A DNA stretch of 24,181 nt from a virus: the IMG/VR virus record IMGVR_UViG_3300027976_000219, positions 1 through 24,181 of that record. The stretch is one strand, 5' to 3'. Below are positions 7,445 to 14,414 of this stretch, in pieces (positions within the stretch are counted from its first letter, which is position 1; every line of letters begins with the position of its first letter). The position numbers and the translations under genes are program-made. The notes beneath the pieces were generated by a model. That model was not told the DNA's origin. It made no database searches and saw only the letters and a list, made by a program, of their open reading frames with translations.

Positions 7445-7854
7445 GTTTTATTTTTTAAAGTTAAAAGTATTTCATGATTTAATATTTCATAAGAGTAGTT
7501 TTTAATAATCTTATCATAATTAGTATTGTTTATAATACCATATTCTCCATGATCACTTATTCTTTTTTTTCTAAGATTAATTAATGAATACATAGCTATA
7601 GATAAATTATCTTCATCATTAGATTCTAACATATTAAGAATATTATTCATTTCTTCTTTAGTTATGTAATTCATTGTTTTTAATAACTGTAACTCAGCTA
7701 TAATTATAAATAAAGCATATTCACCTTTTTTATTACCTTTAGAATATAAATACCATAAATAATTAAGATTTGAGTCTTGAGATGATAATCTATAATGTTC
7801 ATCTACTATATTTTTTATATGTGTCTTATGTTGAGACATGTATGTTTTTTGCAT
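7441..7854 (-). CDS. Unknown helical protein
   Basis: 137 residues, largely helical, with no recognised motif. Segments include NLNYLWYLYSKGNKKGEYALFIIIAELQ broken by loops, then EEMNNILNMLESNDEDNL and SIAMYSLINLRKKRI. It is coupled to the following gene through a 4-base overlap and lies 14 bases from the second phosphoesterase gene. No membrane segment or signal peptide. Confidence 0.75.
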   Translation of the reverse strand: MQKTYMSQHKTHIKNIVDEHYRLSSQDSNLNYLWYLYSKGNKKGEYALFIIIAELQLLKTMNYITKEEMNNILNMLESNDEDNLSIAMYSLINLRKKRISDHGEYGIINNTNYDKIIKNYSYEILNHEILLTLKNKT

Positions 7855-7868
7855 TATTAATTTTTATT

Positions 7869-8642
7869 TTAGTTATTAATTACACCTACTGAAAATACAT
7901 TATCAATTTCAATTAAATATTCTTTTTTAGATAGACAATCAATATAATAATACTTACCTCCTGTATTATTTGCTTTACCTTTAATATCAAGACTTGGTTG
8001 TGGTGTATGTCCTATTATTTGAATATAATTTTTTAATAATGTTGTTTTTTTATTAGAATGTTGTAATGCTTTAGGTCTTATCCAAATAGGTGTTTGCCAT
8101 ATATCATTACCATAACCATCAGCATATCCGTATCCTTTATCAAAATATGAATCAAATCCAAAATGATTTGGTTTATGATGAAATAAATCATTTAAAAAAT
8201 CAGCTATATTGTTTTCATTTTTATTTTTTTCCCAATAACCCTCATCTTCTATAAATGTAGAACTTACTCCGGCATGTGTACATAAGTTTTTTCCAATTAA
8301 AACAGCCATCTGGAACATTTTTTCTTCTTGTATAAAAAATTCATTAAATTGATACCACATTGTTGCTTGAAAACCTGAAGTATTTCCTGTAAACTTAACA
8401 CCTGGCCAATAATGATGGTCATGATTACCAGTTAATAAATATACCTTTTTAGTAGGGTCTAATTCTCTCCACTTTTTAAATTCAACAATTTCTTTAGCAT
8501 TATGTAATTGAACAACAGGTTCAACATTAAATGAATCAAAATAATCACCTATAAATATAATATTATCCACATCAGGATGATCTTCAACTATGTTCTTCCA
8601 AGATTTTCTACCGTGAATGTCTCCAATATAAATATTTTTCAT
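7869..8642 (-). CDS. Metallophosphoesterase (PPP/ApaH-like)
   Basis: 257 residues. The motifs are GDIHG 7-11, IGDYFD 31-36, GNHDHH 72-77, THAG 122-125 and GHTP 211-214. The DIHGR start, the GDYFDS strand and a THAG plus GHTP pair mark the PPP-like branch that includes serine/threonine phosphatases and diadenosine-tetraphosphate hydrolases. It could dephosphorylate host proteins or hydrolyse signalling dinucleotides; neither can be told from sequence. It begins close to position 1 of the domain with no extra N-terminal region, unlike the phosphoesterase at 5912-6943. Confidence 0.88.
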   Translation of the reverse strand: MKNIYIGDIHGRKSWKNIVEDHPDVDNIIFIGDYFDSFNVEPVVQLHNAKEIVEFKKWRELDPTKKVYLLTGNHDHHYWPGVKFTGNTSGFQATMWYQFNEFFIQEEKMFQMAVLIGKNLCTHAGVSSTFIEDEGYWEKNKNENNIADFLNDLFHHKPNHFGFDSYFDKGYGYADGYGNDIWQTPIWIRPKALQHSNKKTTLLKNYIQIIGHTPQPSLDIKGKANNTGGKYYYIDCLSKKEYLIEIDNVFSVGVINN

Positions 8643-8648
8643 AACAAT

Positions 8649-8840
8649 TTATTTTTTAATTATATCTTTATAATCAATAATGAAACCTATAGCTACAATT
8701 ATATTCATCCCCAAAGATATTAATATTTCATGAATATCTTCATAAATAGTTGTCATCAAATGTACATGCCCGATCATCCAAAAAGGTATAGATAAGTTTT
8801 GACTTACCCATACCAACAGGAATTTTATAAAAGTTTTCAC
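8649..8840 (-). CDS. Small membrane protein with GTG start
   Basis: 63 residues. The start is GTG at 8840, overlapping the TGA of the upstream gene (GTGA), the same coupling arrangement as the ATGA overlaps elsewhere. Hydrophobic stretches at about 4-26 and 38-56 suggest one or two membrane passes; the C-terminus is charged (DYKDIIKK). Function unknown. It directly follows a secreted-protein gene, so both may act at the cell envelope. Confidence 0.62.
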   Translation of the reverse strand: MKTFIKFLLVWVSQNLSIPFWMIGHVHLMTTIYEDIHEILISLGMNIIVAIGFIIDYKDIIKK

Positions 8841-9295
8841 TGATTTAAAACAAAATTATAAGAATTTGTGCTACCTTTCATAGGAAATGTATACGTTTTT
8901 GAGCCACAATAACCTTCATTAATTCTAATTTTAACATGTGTACATTTTTTAAAAGGAACAAATCCATTCGAAGCTGTTAAATTATTTAAAATAAATAAAG
9001 CTGTTTGATCTTCAGATATTGTTAAATCTTCTATATAATATTTGTCATAAGCTCCATTAACATAAAAAGATAAGTCACATGTAATATCAACATCACAAAA
9101 ATAACTACTTAAAATATACATTACAACATCTCCATCTACATTTTCTAATTTTAATGCAACTGACTTATCTTCATTAGAAAGATTATAACAAATTTTATAT
9201 GGGTCATCAAAGGCATTATCAACTTTTTTGTTTATCCATTGTGCCTTTGTTATAGAGCTAATGCTTAATACTAATAATAATAATAATTTTTTCAT
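8837..9295 (-). CDS. Secreted protein with Sec signal peptide
   Basis: 152 residues. Residues 1-19 are a clear signal peptide: MKK, a Leu-rich core, then SITKAQ with likely cleavage near residue 18-19. The mature part looks beta-rich and has five Cys (36, 67, 73, 118, 130), consistent with disulfides in the periplasm or at the surface. The family is not recognised. A phage protein exported to the envelope during infection could alter phage entry or superinfection; that is inference. It is the first gene after the structured gap 9296-9502. Confidence 0.82.
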   Translation of the reverse strand: MKKLLLLLVLSISSITKAQWINKKVDNAFDDPYKICYNLSNEDKSVALKLENVDGDVVMYILSSYFCDVDITCDLSFYVNGAYDKYYIEDLTISEDQTALFILNNLTASNGFVPFKKCTHVKIRINEGYCGSKTYTFPMKGSTNSYNFVLNQ

Positions 9296-9339
9296 TTTGT
9301 TTTGTTTATTTGTTTAATTCAATATTTTAATTTCTTTTA

Positions 9340-9458
9340 AATTTACAAACCATATATCTAATAGAATTTTTTGTAGAAAACTACTATATATAGTACTACC
9401 TTTCTACAACTATGCTATTAAATATTTATAAATCAGTTAGTTATGCTGATTTTTTATA
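9340..9458 (+). ncRNA. Candidate plus-strand structured RNA with intrinsic terminator
   Basis: In this gene-free gap, arms TTGTAGAAA (9371-9379) and TTTCTACAA (9401-9409) pair perfectly and enclose a 14-base palindrome TACTATATATAGTA (9382-9395). A second hairpin, AAATCAG (9430-9436) with CTGATTT (9446-9452), runs into a T tract (9450-9455), a terminator on the plus strand. The upstream string TAGAATTTTTTG resembles the plus-strand promoter-like strings at 5195 and 14038. Both neighbours are minus-strand genes, so a plus-strand terminator here has no coding gene to serve. The RNA itself is inference. Confidence 0.4.
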
Positions 9459-9502
9459 CACAAAAAATGGTATGGGTAGCTAAAAAAGCATTTTTTTATT
9501 TT

Positions 9503-9838
9503 TTATTTTTCAATAGTTTTTAAAAAATCAGTTATATATTTATTATTCTCATTTCTACCATTTACCTTGCCACTCGCATTAGTGTCTTCCCAATCCAAAA
9601 AATCATTTAATAATTCTCTTTGTGCGTCAGCAGTAAGTGAAAGTAATTCTTTAATTCTATTTTTATATTCATTAATTACTACATTACACACTCTTTTAAT
9701 GATAGGGTCATTGTCAAATTTGCCAACATAGTCATTTTTTATTTCTTCTAATAGTTCAACTGTATTCATCTTTTTTAAATTTACGTCTGGTATTAATTCG
9801 TGGTCGCTTCCATCAAATAATTCGTGAGCTGTTTTCAT
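9503..9838 (-). CDS. Unknown small acidic helical protein
   Basis: 111 residues, strongly helical. It begins MKTAHELFDGSDHELIPDV, then has NTVELLEEIKNDYVGKF, IIKRVCNVVINEYKNRIKELL, and AQRELLNDFLDWEDT, ending ITDFLKTIEK. No membrane segment. It stands alone between two gene-free gaps (9296-9502 and 9839-10002), both with hairpins, so it may be its own transcription unit. Family not recognised. Confidence 0.75.
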   Translation of the reverse strand: MKTAHELFDGSDHELIPDVNLKKMNTVELLEEIKNDYVGKFDNDPIIKRVCNVVINEYKNRIKELLSLTADAQRELLNDFLDWEDTNASGKVNGRNENNKYITDFLKTIEK

Positions 9839-10002
9839 AATTTATTTATTTTTTGTCCTGTTTTTTAATCACTTTACTTTGTCATAACACCTTATAAAAT
9901 TCATTGAAACGGCTTTTATTTGGGCGTTACATTCCCTCCATCAACTGATCGTTCAGCTGTCTGAAATTATCGTTTAACTTAATTTGTATTCGTAATTTTT
10001 AT
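9839..10002. other. 164-base gene-free gap of higher GC
   Basis: There is no ATG-started reading frame longer than about 11 codons on the minus strand. The middle (about 9900-9985) is visibly richer in G and C than its surroundings and contains short inverted repeats (TTCAG and CTGAA around 9950-9965; AACG and CGTT around 9908-9926). I see no terminator T tract and assign no function. Confidence 0.5.
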
Positions 10003-10479
10003 TTAACTAAAATCATCTGAATCAGATACTCTCAATCCATCTATATATAATTCTGGTCTAGAATATTTGCTTATTTCTAAAGGATTTTCTGTGTAGTATC
10101 TTTCTAAATCATACCCATCAGTACACCAAGTAAGTGTCATTTCAATAAATACATTTGGCTCTTGCTCTTCTCCATACTCATTGACTACTCTACCTGAGTA
10201 GATATATTCTATCAGTGATTGTTTGCTGTTATAGTGTTTATTATCATTAAAGTTCCAGAGAAACTTCCAACCACTGCTCCGCTTACCTATATGTACATTC
10301 ATACCCTCTATAAATTCATCCCAAGGTGATTGATTTTCATAATCGCTGGTTGGAATATCTCTAAATTCAGAATTTACATTACTAGGAGACATATCTAATT
10401 TACATATCTTAGATAACAATAAGCTCTTTCTTTTAGCTATATCAGATGCTTTCGGTATTCTATAATAATTGGTTCCCAT
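10003..10479 (-). CDS. Conserved phage protein with MGTNYY start and HIGK-SSGW motif
   Basis: 158 residues. It begins MGTNYYRIP and has NVHIGKRSSGWKFLWNF at about 61-77. This pairing of an N-terminal MGTNYY with a central HIGK-S-GW-F block is found in many phage and bacterial hypothetical proteins; no function is established that I know of. The C-terminal half carries EMTLTWCTDGYDLERYY and an acidic end (DSDDFS). It lies 24 bases downstream of 10504-10746. Confidence 0.85.
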   Translation of the reverse strand: MGTNYYRIPKASDIAKRKSLLLSKICKLDMSPSNVNSEFRDIPTSDYENQSPWDEFIEGMNVHIGKRSSGWKFLWNFNDNKHYNSKQSLIEYIYSGRVVNEYGEEQEPNVFIEMTLTWCTDGYDLERYYTENPLEISKYSRPELYIDGLRVSDSDDFS

Positions 10480-10503
10480 AACTTTTATTTACTTATTTAT
10501 ATT

Positions 10504-10746
10504 TTAAGATATAGATAAGATTTCTATTAATTTTTTTAATAAGTTTACTTTTATAATTCGGGTCGTATTTGAATTAAATATATGTACTTCCCAACCGTCT
10601 TTACTGATCTCATCACTTGCATTACTTATTAATGTAATATCTCCTATTTGTAAGGTATAATAGTGCCATGTAGTAGTGCTTCCAGATGATTCAGGAGTTT
10701 CTGTATTTTTCTTAAATCCTAGATTTATTAAGTTCTGTTCTTTCAT
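10504..10746 (-). CDS. Small phage protein, paralogue of 7184-7444
   Basis: 80 residues. MKEQNLINLGFKK, the ESSG turn, WHYYTLQIGDITLIS, NASDEISKDGWEVHIF and a basic C-terminal helix mirror the gene at 7184-7444 block by block. The pair likely arose by duplication within the phage lineage. No function recognised; the predicted fold is a small beta sheet with flanking helices. Confidence 0.8.
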   Translation of the reverse strand: MKEQNLINLGFKKNTETPESSGSTTTWHYYTLQIGDITLISNASDEISKDGWEVHIFNSNTTRIIKVNLLKKLIEILSIS

Positions 10747-10782
10747 TTGTTTTATATAAATTGTACTAATAAGCTCATTACT

Positions 10783-11049
10783 CTACCAAGTATTGTTATT
10801 TGAAAAACATATTTTATTACCAACAAAAGCATTCATCCAATCACCGGGGTATAATATGAATTTCTTTACATTTTCACTACAATCATTTCTTACCATGATT
10901 GAATAATCTACAGGATCATCAGATAGTATTAATCCACAATTACATTGGATTGTTGGTGTTGATGGTTCTGGTTGTGTTGGTTCATATGTGTCTTTTTTAC
11001 AGCTAAACATCATTGATGTTATTGCTAATATTAATAATAATTTTTTCAT
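10783..11049 (-). CDS. Small lipoprotein
   Basis: 88 residues. MKK followed by a hydrophobic core and the lipobox MFSC (14-17) predicts signal peptidase II cleavage and lipid attachment at Cys17. The mature protein starts CKKDTYEPTQPEP, a flexible Pro/Thr linker, then a short domain with four Cys (36, 38, 57, 81). Lipoproteins made by phages can block superinfection or receptors at the outer membrane; that is a possibility, not shown here. It sits 6 bases after the gene 11056-11541. Confidence 0.82.
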   Translation of the reverse strand: MKKLLLILAITSMMFSCKKDTYEPTQPEPSTPTIQCNCGLILSDDPVDYSIMVRNDCSENVKKFILYPGDWMNAFVGNKICFSNNNTW

Positions 11050-11055
11050 AATTTT

Positions 11056-11541
11056 TTATTTTAATTTAGTATACTTATTTCTTAAAATTAAATCCCAGTA
11101 ACATACTGTTTCTTCATTCCCTTTACCATTATGAATTGTATACACACATGGAAATTGTTTTTTTGCTTGCTCTAGTCTTTCCGAAGTAGTTTTTGTTTTA
11201 TCAGTTTCATAATAATAATTTAACCAGCATTCCCAATATTGATATCTTTCAGGTACAATAAATGTTACTGCTATCTGCCATTTGAAAAATACAAAAGACC
11301 ACACAGGACTCCATTCAAATCTATAATCATCAGGTTCCCATTTAGTTTTCCAACCTAAAGATACGAAGTCAAACCCTATTTTTTTAGGTATAAACTCCAG
11401 ATAACCGGATTTTGTTTTACTTTTTCTTGTAATTCTTGGAAAGAAGTACGGTGTACCTATTGCTATTTTACCAATGTAAAATTTAGGTGTTGGTGGTTTA
11501 AAGGGAGAGTTGTAACTCTTCATCCACTCAAAATTTCTCAT
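11056..11541 (-). CDS. Conserved aromatic-rich phage protein
   Basis: 161 residues, rich in Trp, Tyr and Phe. Characteristic blocks are KIAIGTPYFFPRITRKSK, SLGWKTKWEPDDYRFEWSP, WSFVFFKWQIAVTFIVPE, YWECWLNYYYETDKTK, SERLEQAKKQFPC and YWDLILRNKYTK. I associate this block order with hypothetical proteins of Bacteroidetes phages, but no function is known to me. The hydrophobic stretch WSFVFFKWQIAVTFIV is short and interrupted by Lys and Gln, so a membrane role is doubtful. Confidence 0.85.
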   Translation of the reverse strand: MRNFEWMKSYNSPFKPPTPKFYIGKIAIGTPYFFPRITRKSKTKSGYLEFIPKKIGFDFVSLGWKTKWEPDDYRFEWSPVWSFVFFKWQIAVTFIVPERYQYWECWLNYYYETDKTKTTSERLEQAKKQFPCVYTIHNGKGNEETVCYWDLILRNKYTKLK

Positions 11542-11552
11542 AACTTTTAAAA

Positions 11553-11777
11553 TTAATCTACTAATTTATCTACATTAATATTATGGTCATTTAATAATTG
11601 AAGTAATGCATCCTTATAATTATCTAATGTAAAATTGTCTTCATCATGTTTCCATTGTCTCCAAAAATTATGTTGAAGTTCCCAAATAAAAGATGCCATA
11701 TTTGAAGATTTCATACACATCATATGTTCCTTTCTATCTTCTGGATTGTCTAAATTAAATTTCAGTATTGCTTTCAT
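11553..11777 (-). CDS. Small conserved phage protein (MKAILKF type)
   Basis: 74 residues. MKAILKFNLDNPEDRKEH, then SSNMASFIWELQHNFWRQWKH and a C-terminal helix ending INVDKLVD. This resembles a widespread phage family with MKAILEFNLPE-RE at the N-terminus and a 'W-L-E-' middle, of unknown function. It is encoded 11 bases after 11788-11976 and 11 bases before 11056-11541, in one operon. Confidence 0.82.
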   Translation of the reverse strand: MKAILKFNLDNPEDRKEHMMCMKSSNMASFIWELQHNFWRQWKHDEDNFTLDNYKDALLQLLNDHNINVDKLVD

Positions 11778-11787
11778 TTTTTAATTT

Positions 11788-11976
11788 TTAAGTTTGTTTA
11801 ATTTTAAATTCATCTATTATTAACATATTTTTTAGTTTTTTTTGTTCTAAATCATATTTTTCCCAATTGTAGATTTCTAATTTTTTCATTTGCATTATAT
11901 CATTTATTGTCATTTCTTCAGGTAGTCCTGCATTCTCCTGCATGATTTGCATGTAGATTTCTTTCATTTTTCCCAT
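11788..11976 (-). CDS. Small unknown protein next to ClpS
   Basis: 62 residues, highly charged and helical: MGKMKEIYMQIMQENAGLPEEMT, then NDIMQMKKLEIYNWEKYDLEQKKLKNM. Ten Met and a heptad-like spacing suggest a coiled-coil or helix-turn-helix peptide. It follows the ClpS-like gene by 2 bases, so the two are probably translated together and could be partners. No family recognised. Confidence 0.68.
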   Translation of the reverse strand: MGKMKEIYMQIMQENAGLPEEMTINDIMQMKKLEIYNWEKYDLEQKKLKNMLIIDEFKIKQT

Positions 11977-11978
11977 AA

Positions 11979-12233
11979 TTAATTAATTTGTGTATATTTT
12001 TCTAAAGTAACTGTAAGACCTGCATTTAATAAGCTTTCACTTATATAATACATGTCTTGTAAACCACCTTCTTTAACATTGCACTTTTTAGTATAATGTG
12101 TAATTAAAGCACATTGTTCTGCTTGTAAAGCTTCATGTTTACAGAATTTAACTAAACAAGCCATAACGTATTGAAAATCATTATGATTATCATCATGCAT
12201 TATGACGGTGTGTGTTGGAATTATATCTATCAT
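11979..12233 (-). CDS. clpS: ClpS-like adaptor for ATP-dependent protease
   Basis: 84 residues, about the size of the ClpS core. VIMHDDNHNDF (10-20) corresponds to the ClpS V-I-L-NDD-Y-PM segment, and CALITHYTK (41-49) to the L--VH--G helix. Asp14, Asp15 and His46 line up with the ClpS residues that bind the N-terminal amino group of N-degron substrates, and LTVTLEKY (73-80) with the C-terminal strand. ClpS delivers such proteins to ClpAP or ClpCP. The long N-terminal extension that engages ClpA is nearly absent (about 7 residues). The ATG follows the helicase stop directly (TAAATG). A phage ClpS might divert or block host proteolysis; that is inference. Confidence 0.8.
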   Translation of the reverse strand: MIDIIPTHTVIMHDDNHNDFQYVMACLVKFCKHEALQAEQCALITHYTKKCNVKEGGLQDMYYISESLLNAGLTVTLEKYTQIN

Positions 12234-13325
12234 TTAAAGCGGTATATTAAAATTCTTCCATGTAATTTTAGTTTGATCAAAACTTTCTAAAGCTTCTGTG
12301 ACCCATTTTTCATCTACAGTGTTCATGTAACATAATATATGTACAATAGCTTTATCATCCGGATTTAAGCGTAACAGCCTACCTATCCTTTGTGAACTTT
12401 TACGTTCATTACCATAAGCATGCATAATTATACCTTGTTTTAAATCTGGTATGTTTACACCTTCGCTTAATTGTAACACTGTAGAAAGCTTATTAACTTT
12501 ACCAAGTTTAAAATTTTCAAGATTTTCTTTAGATTTTATGTTACCACTATGGTAACTTTCTGCACATAATCTATCAGCTTGTTCTTGCGTATTAGCAAAT
12601 AAAATGCATTTAGTTTTAATATCTTTAAATAAAATTTTAGAATATTTTTCTTTAGACGCATATTCCATCATAGCTTTCATTCTCATGATTCTAAGTATAT
12701 GTATTGGGCCAGAACCATTGTTTAATCTATCAGTCCAATAATGATAATTTTTTTCTTCAGATGTAATAAAACTTTTATTTTTAGTGTTTACTGCATAATT
12801 AGCTATAGTACTTAAATAAATTTCATGAACAATTATTTTATAATCATTTAGAATTCCATGCTCAATAGCGTCATCTGTTTTAAAAGTATAAGCTATAGGA
12901 TAAAATTCTGACATAAGCTTTCCTTTTTCAGAATTTGTATATTTAGGAGGAGTACCTGTTAAACCAAGTATTTTTCCGAAATAGTTATCTAAAAAACTTT
13001 TATGATTATCTAATAAATTATGACATTCATCTAAACATAGTATATCAAAATTTTTAGGATCTCTCTTATTTAAACTACGGTATGTAGTAAATACAATTCT
13101 TTCTAATAAATGACTCATTTTAAATTTATCAGCTTCTTCTTTCCAGGATTGTATAATAGCTTTTGTTGGAGCTGCTATAAGTATTTTCATCAGAGAAGTA
13201 CTATTTCTTTCAATATAGTTTAATCCAATAAGGGTTTTACCTATACCTGTAGCTAATACAAGAGAACATCTATGTTTAGTATCAGTTGCATTTAAAGCAT
13301 CTTTTTGTATATTTTCTCTAATCAT
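12234..13325 (-). CDS. SF2 DEAD/DEAH-like helicase
   Basis: 363 residues. Motif I is ATGIGKT (25-31), Ia is AAPTKAI (51-57), motif II is DECH (99-102), motif III is LTGTP (122-126), and motif VI is QRIGRLLR (312-319). TVLQLSEGVNIPDL before it is the motif V region. The two RecA domains are complete, with no extra nuclease or SNF2 insert. Phage helicases of this UvsW-like size remodel forks, reverse R-loops or branch-migrate recombination intermediates; the exact role is inferred. It starts only about 20 residues before motif I, so N-terminal accessory domains are missing. ClpS follows with no gap. Confidence 0.9.
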   Translation of the reverse strand: MIRENIQKDALNATDTKHRCSLVLATGIGKTLIGLNYIERNSTSLMKILIAAPTKAIIQSWKEEADKFKMSHLLERIVFTTYRSLNKRDPKNFDILCLDECHNLLDNHKSFLDNYFGKILGLTGTPPKYTNSEKGKLMSEFYPIAYTFKTDDAIEHGILNDYKIIVHEIYLSTIANYAVNTKNKSFITSEEKNYHYWTDRLNNGSGPIHILRIMRMKAMMEYASKEKYSKILFKDIKTKCILFANTQEQADRLCAESYHSGNIKSKENLENFKLGKVNKLSTVLQLSEGVNIPDLKQGIIMHAYGNERKSSQRIGRLLRLNPDDKAIVHILCYMNTVDEKWVTEALESFDQTKITWKNFNIPL

Positions 13326-13346
13326 TATATTTGTTTTTATATTAAT

Positions 13347-13496
13347 TTAATCTACACCTTCATCATTAGTATAATGTTTTTTAAAAAGGTTTTTTAATTT
13401 ACGTTGAGTATCTTTTAACCAATGTAAATAAAGTATATTTTGCCAAACATGACTTTTTTTTAATCTAACTACTGACTTTAATCTTATATTATGCAT
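13347..13496 (-). CDS. Small basic protein
   Basis: 49 residues from the ATG at 13496 to the TAA at 13347, filling the gap between the DnaA-C-like gene and the SF2 helicase. The sequence is very basic: MHNIRLKSVVRLKKSH, then WQNILYLHWLKDTQRKLKNLFKKH, with an acidic last few residues (NDEGVD). It lies 6 bases after the preceding stop. A nucleic-acid-binding peptide is plausible. No family recognised. Confidence 0.65.
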   Translation of the reverse strand: MHNIRLKSVVRLKKSHVWQNILYLHWLKDTQRKLKNLFKKHYTNDEGVD

Positions 13497-13502
13497 AATT
13501 TT

Positions 13503-13988
13503 TTAATTTACTGAAATATTAAGTTTAAACTGAACTAAAAACTTTTTATAATCATTATCATATTTTTGACTTAAAAAGTTTTCAACTTGTTTTATACCGT
13601 ATATTAGTGTTGCGTGATCTTTATTAAACATTCCAGCAACTTCTGATAATCTTTTATTTGTATAACCATAATAATAAGCCATTATAAAATATCTTGCAAT
13701 TGCAAATTGAGACTTATTACTTTTTTTTAATAGTCTTTCTTTCAAGTAACCGCTTGCTAAAAATACATCATTTTCTTTTAATCCATAAGGTAAGTCTAAT
13801 AGTGCTTGTAAGTTTTTTTTCTTTTCAGCATCTTTAGTAAATAATACTTTTGATCTAAAGGCTGTATTATTATAGTATAATTCAACAAGTTCTTCTTTTG
13901 TAAATTTAAATTTTGTATATTTAAGAGCTGCTGTTTCAAGTCGTGTAGTCTCTAAAAAATCAATTAGTACTTTTTCACCTCTTCTCAT
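13503..13988 (-). CDS. DnaA domain-IV-like DNA-binding protein
   Basis: 161 residues. Residues 95-140 match the DnaA C-terminal helix-turn-helix: AIARYFIMAYYYGYTNKRLSEVAGMF, then KDHATLIYGIKQVE (123-136), where cellular DnaA has 'GG-RDHTTV-HA--KI'. The ATPase domain that precedes domain IV in cellular DnaA is missing; the first 90 residues are helical and basic. It likely binds DnaA-box-like sites and could mark the phage origin or interfere with host initiation. The upstream gap (13989-14159) holds the three-way-junction RNA candidate. Confidence 0.82.
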   Translation of the reverse strand: MRRGEKVLIDFLETTRLETAALKYTKFKFTKEELVELYYNNTAFRSKVLFTKDAEKKKNLQALLDLPYGLKENDVFLASGYLKERLLKKSNKSQFAIARYFIMAYYYGYTNKRLSEVAGMFNKDHATLIYGIKQVENFLSQKYDNDYKKFLVQFKLNISVN

Positions 13989-14037
13989 TATTTGTTTAGT
14001 TTTTATTTTAAAGTTAATTACACTGAAATTGGGGTAA

Positions 14038-14062
14038 TTAGAATTTTGTTATAAAAATAATA
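14038..14062 (+). promoter_or_regulatory. Plus-strand promoter-like string before the RNA candidate
   Basis: TTAGAATTTTGTTATAAAA followed by ATAATA aligns with TTAGATTTGTTATAAAA followed by TTATTA at the 5219 gene, differing by one or two inserted bases. It lies on the plus strand, opposite to all nearby genes, directly before the left arm of the candidate RNA. Functionality is inferred from this match only. Confidence 0.4.
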
Positions 14063-14157
14063 GGAGTTGTTGTGTCTACCTTTATGGATAGCTAATGATT
14101 TAAGTTTGCAACTTCTAGTCAACACGGTTAGCCAACAACCCCTATTATTTTTAATTT
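14053..14157 (+). ncRNA. Candidate three-way-junction RNA in an intergenic gap
   Basis: Arms 14053-14072 and 14133-14152 form a 20-bp stem with one mismatch (A14064 against C14141). Inside, CTACC (14076-14080) pairs with GGATAG (14086-14091) with one bulged base, or GCTAA (14091-14095) pairs with TTAGC (14128-14132), capped by AAGTT/AACTT (14102-14114). The right arm ends in a T tract (14148-14152) as an intrinsic terminator would. No reading frame fills the gap. A promoter-like string at 14038 points to plus-strand transcription, antisense to the neighbours; a minus-strand reading would also fold and end in T (ATTATTTTTAT). Not a tRNA: no T-loop sequence. Confidence 0.5.
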
Positions 14158-14159
14158 AC

Positions 14160-14369
14160 TTATGCGTAGTTAAGCATGATTGATTTTTTAATTGATACAA
14201 TTCTACAATCTGCCTTTAAAGATTTAACTTTTAAAGAACCCTCTTTTTTATCAAAGGCTAATAAACTTTCGCTTGCATTATTGTCTAAAATCCATTCTCT
14301 AGTTTTGAATCCTTTTTCTGTTAATACTTCTTGTTTTCCTGTTAATGTATTTCTAGTAATTGTAAACAT
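14160..14369 (-). CDS. Small unknown protein
   Basis: 69 residues. It begins MFTITRNTLTGKQEVLTEKGFKT and contains REWILDNNASESLLAFDKKEG and SLKVKSLKADCRIVSI, ending in a basic segment. It looks like a small beta-rich domain. Its stop is 8 bases from the right arm of the candidate RNA, so read-through transcription would carry that fold as its 3' end. No family recognised. Confidence 0.68.
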   Translation of the reverse strand: MFTITRNTLTGKQEVLTEKGFKTREWILDNNASESLLAFDKKEGSLKVKSLKADCRIVSIKKSIMLNYA

Positions 14370-14414
14370 ATATTCTAGTTTTTTATTATTGTACTATTAA
14401 ATTTAATCTATAGT

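Noticed and set aside
8649-8840. 8649-8840 as a non-coding spacer because it lacks an ATG
   Set aside because: A GTG start overlaps the preceding stop (GTGA) exactly as ATGA overlaps occur elsewhere, and the product has clear hydrophobic segments, so it was kept as a gene.
14053-14152. Possible tRNA in the structured gap
   Set aside because: There is no TTCRA T-loop and no D-arm/anticodon arm of standard length; the outer stem is 20 bp rather than 7.
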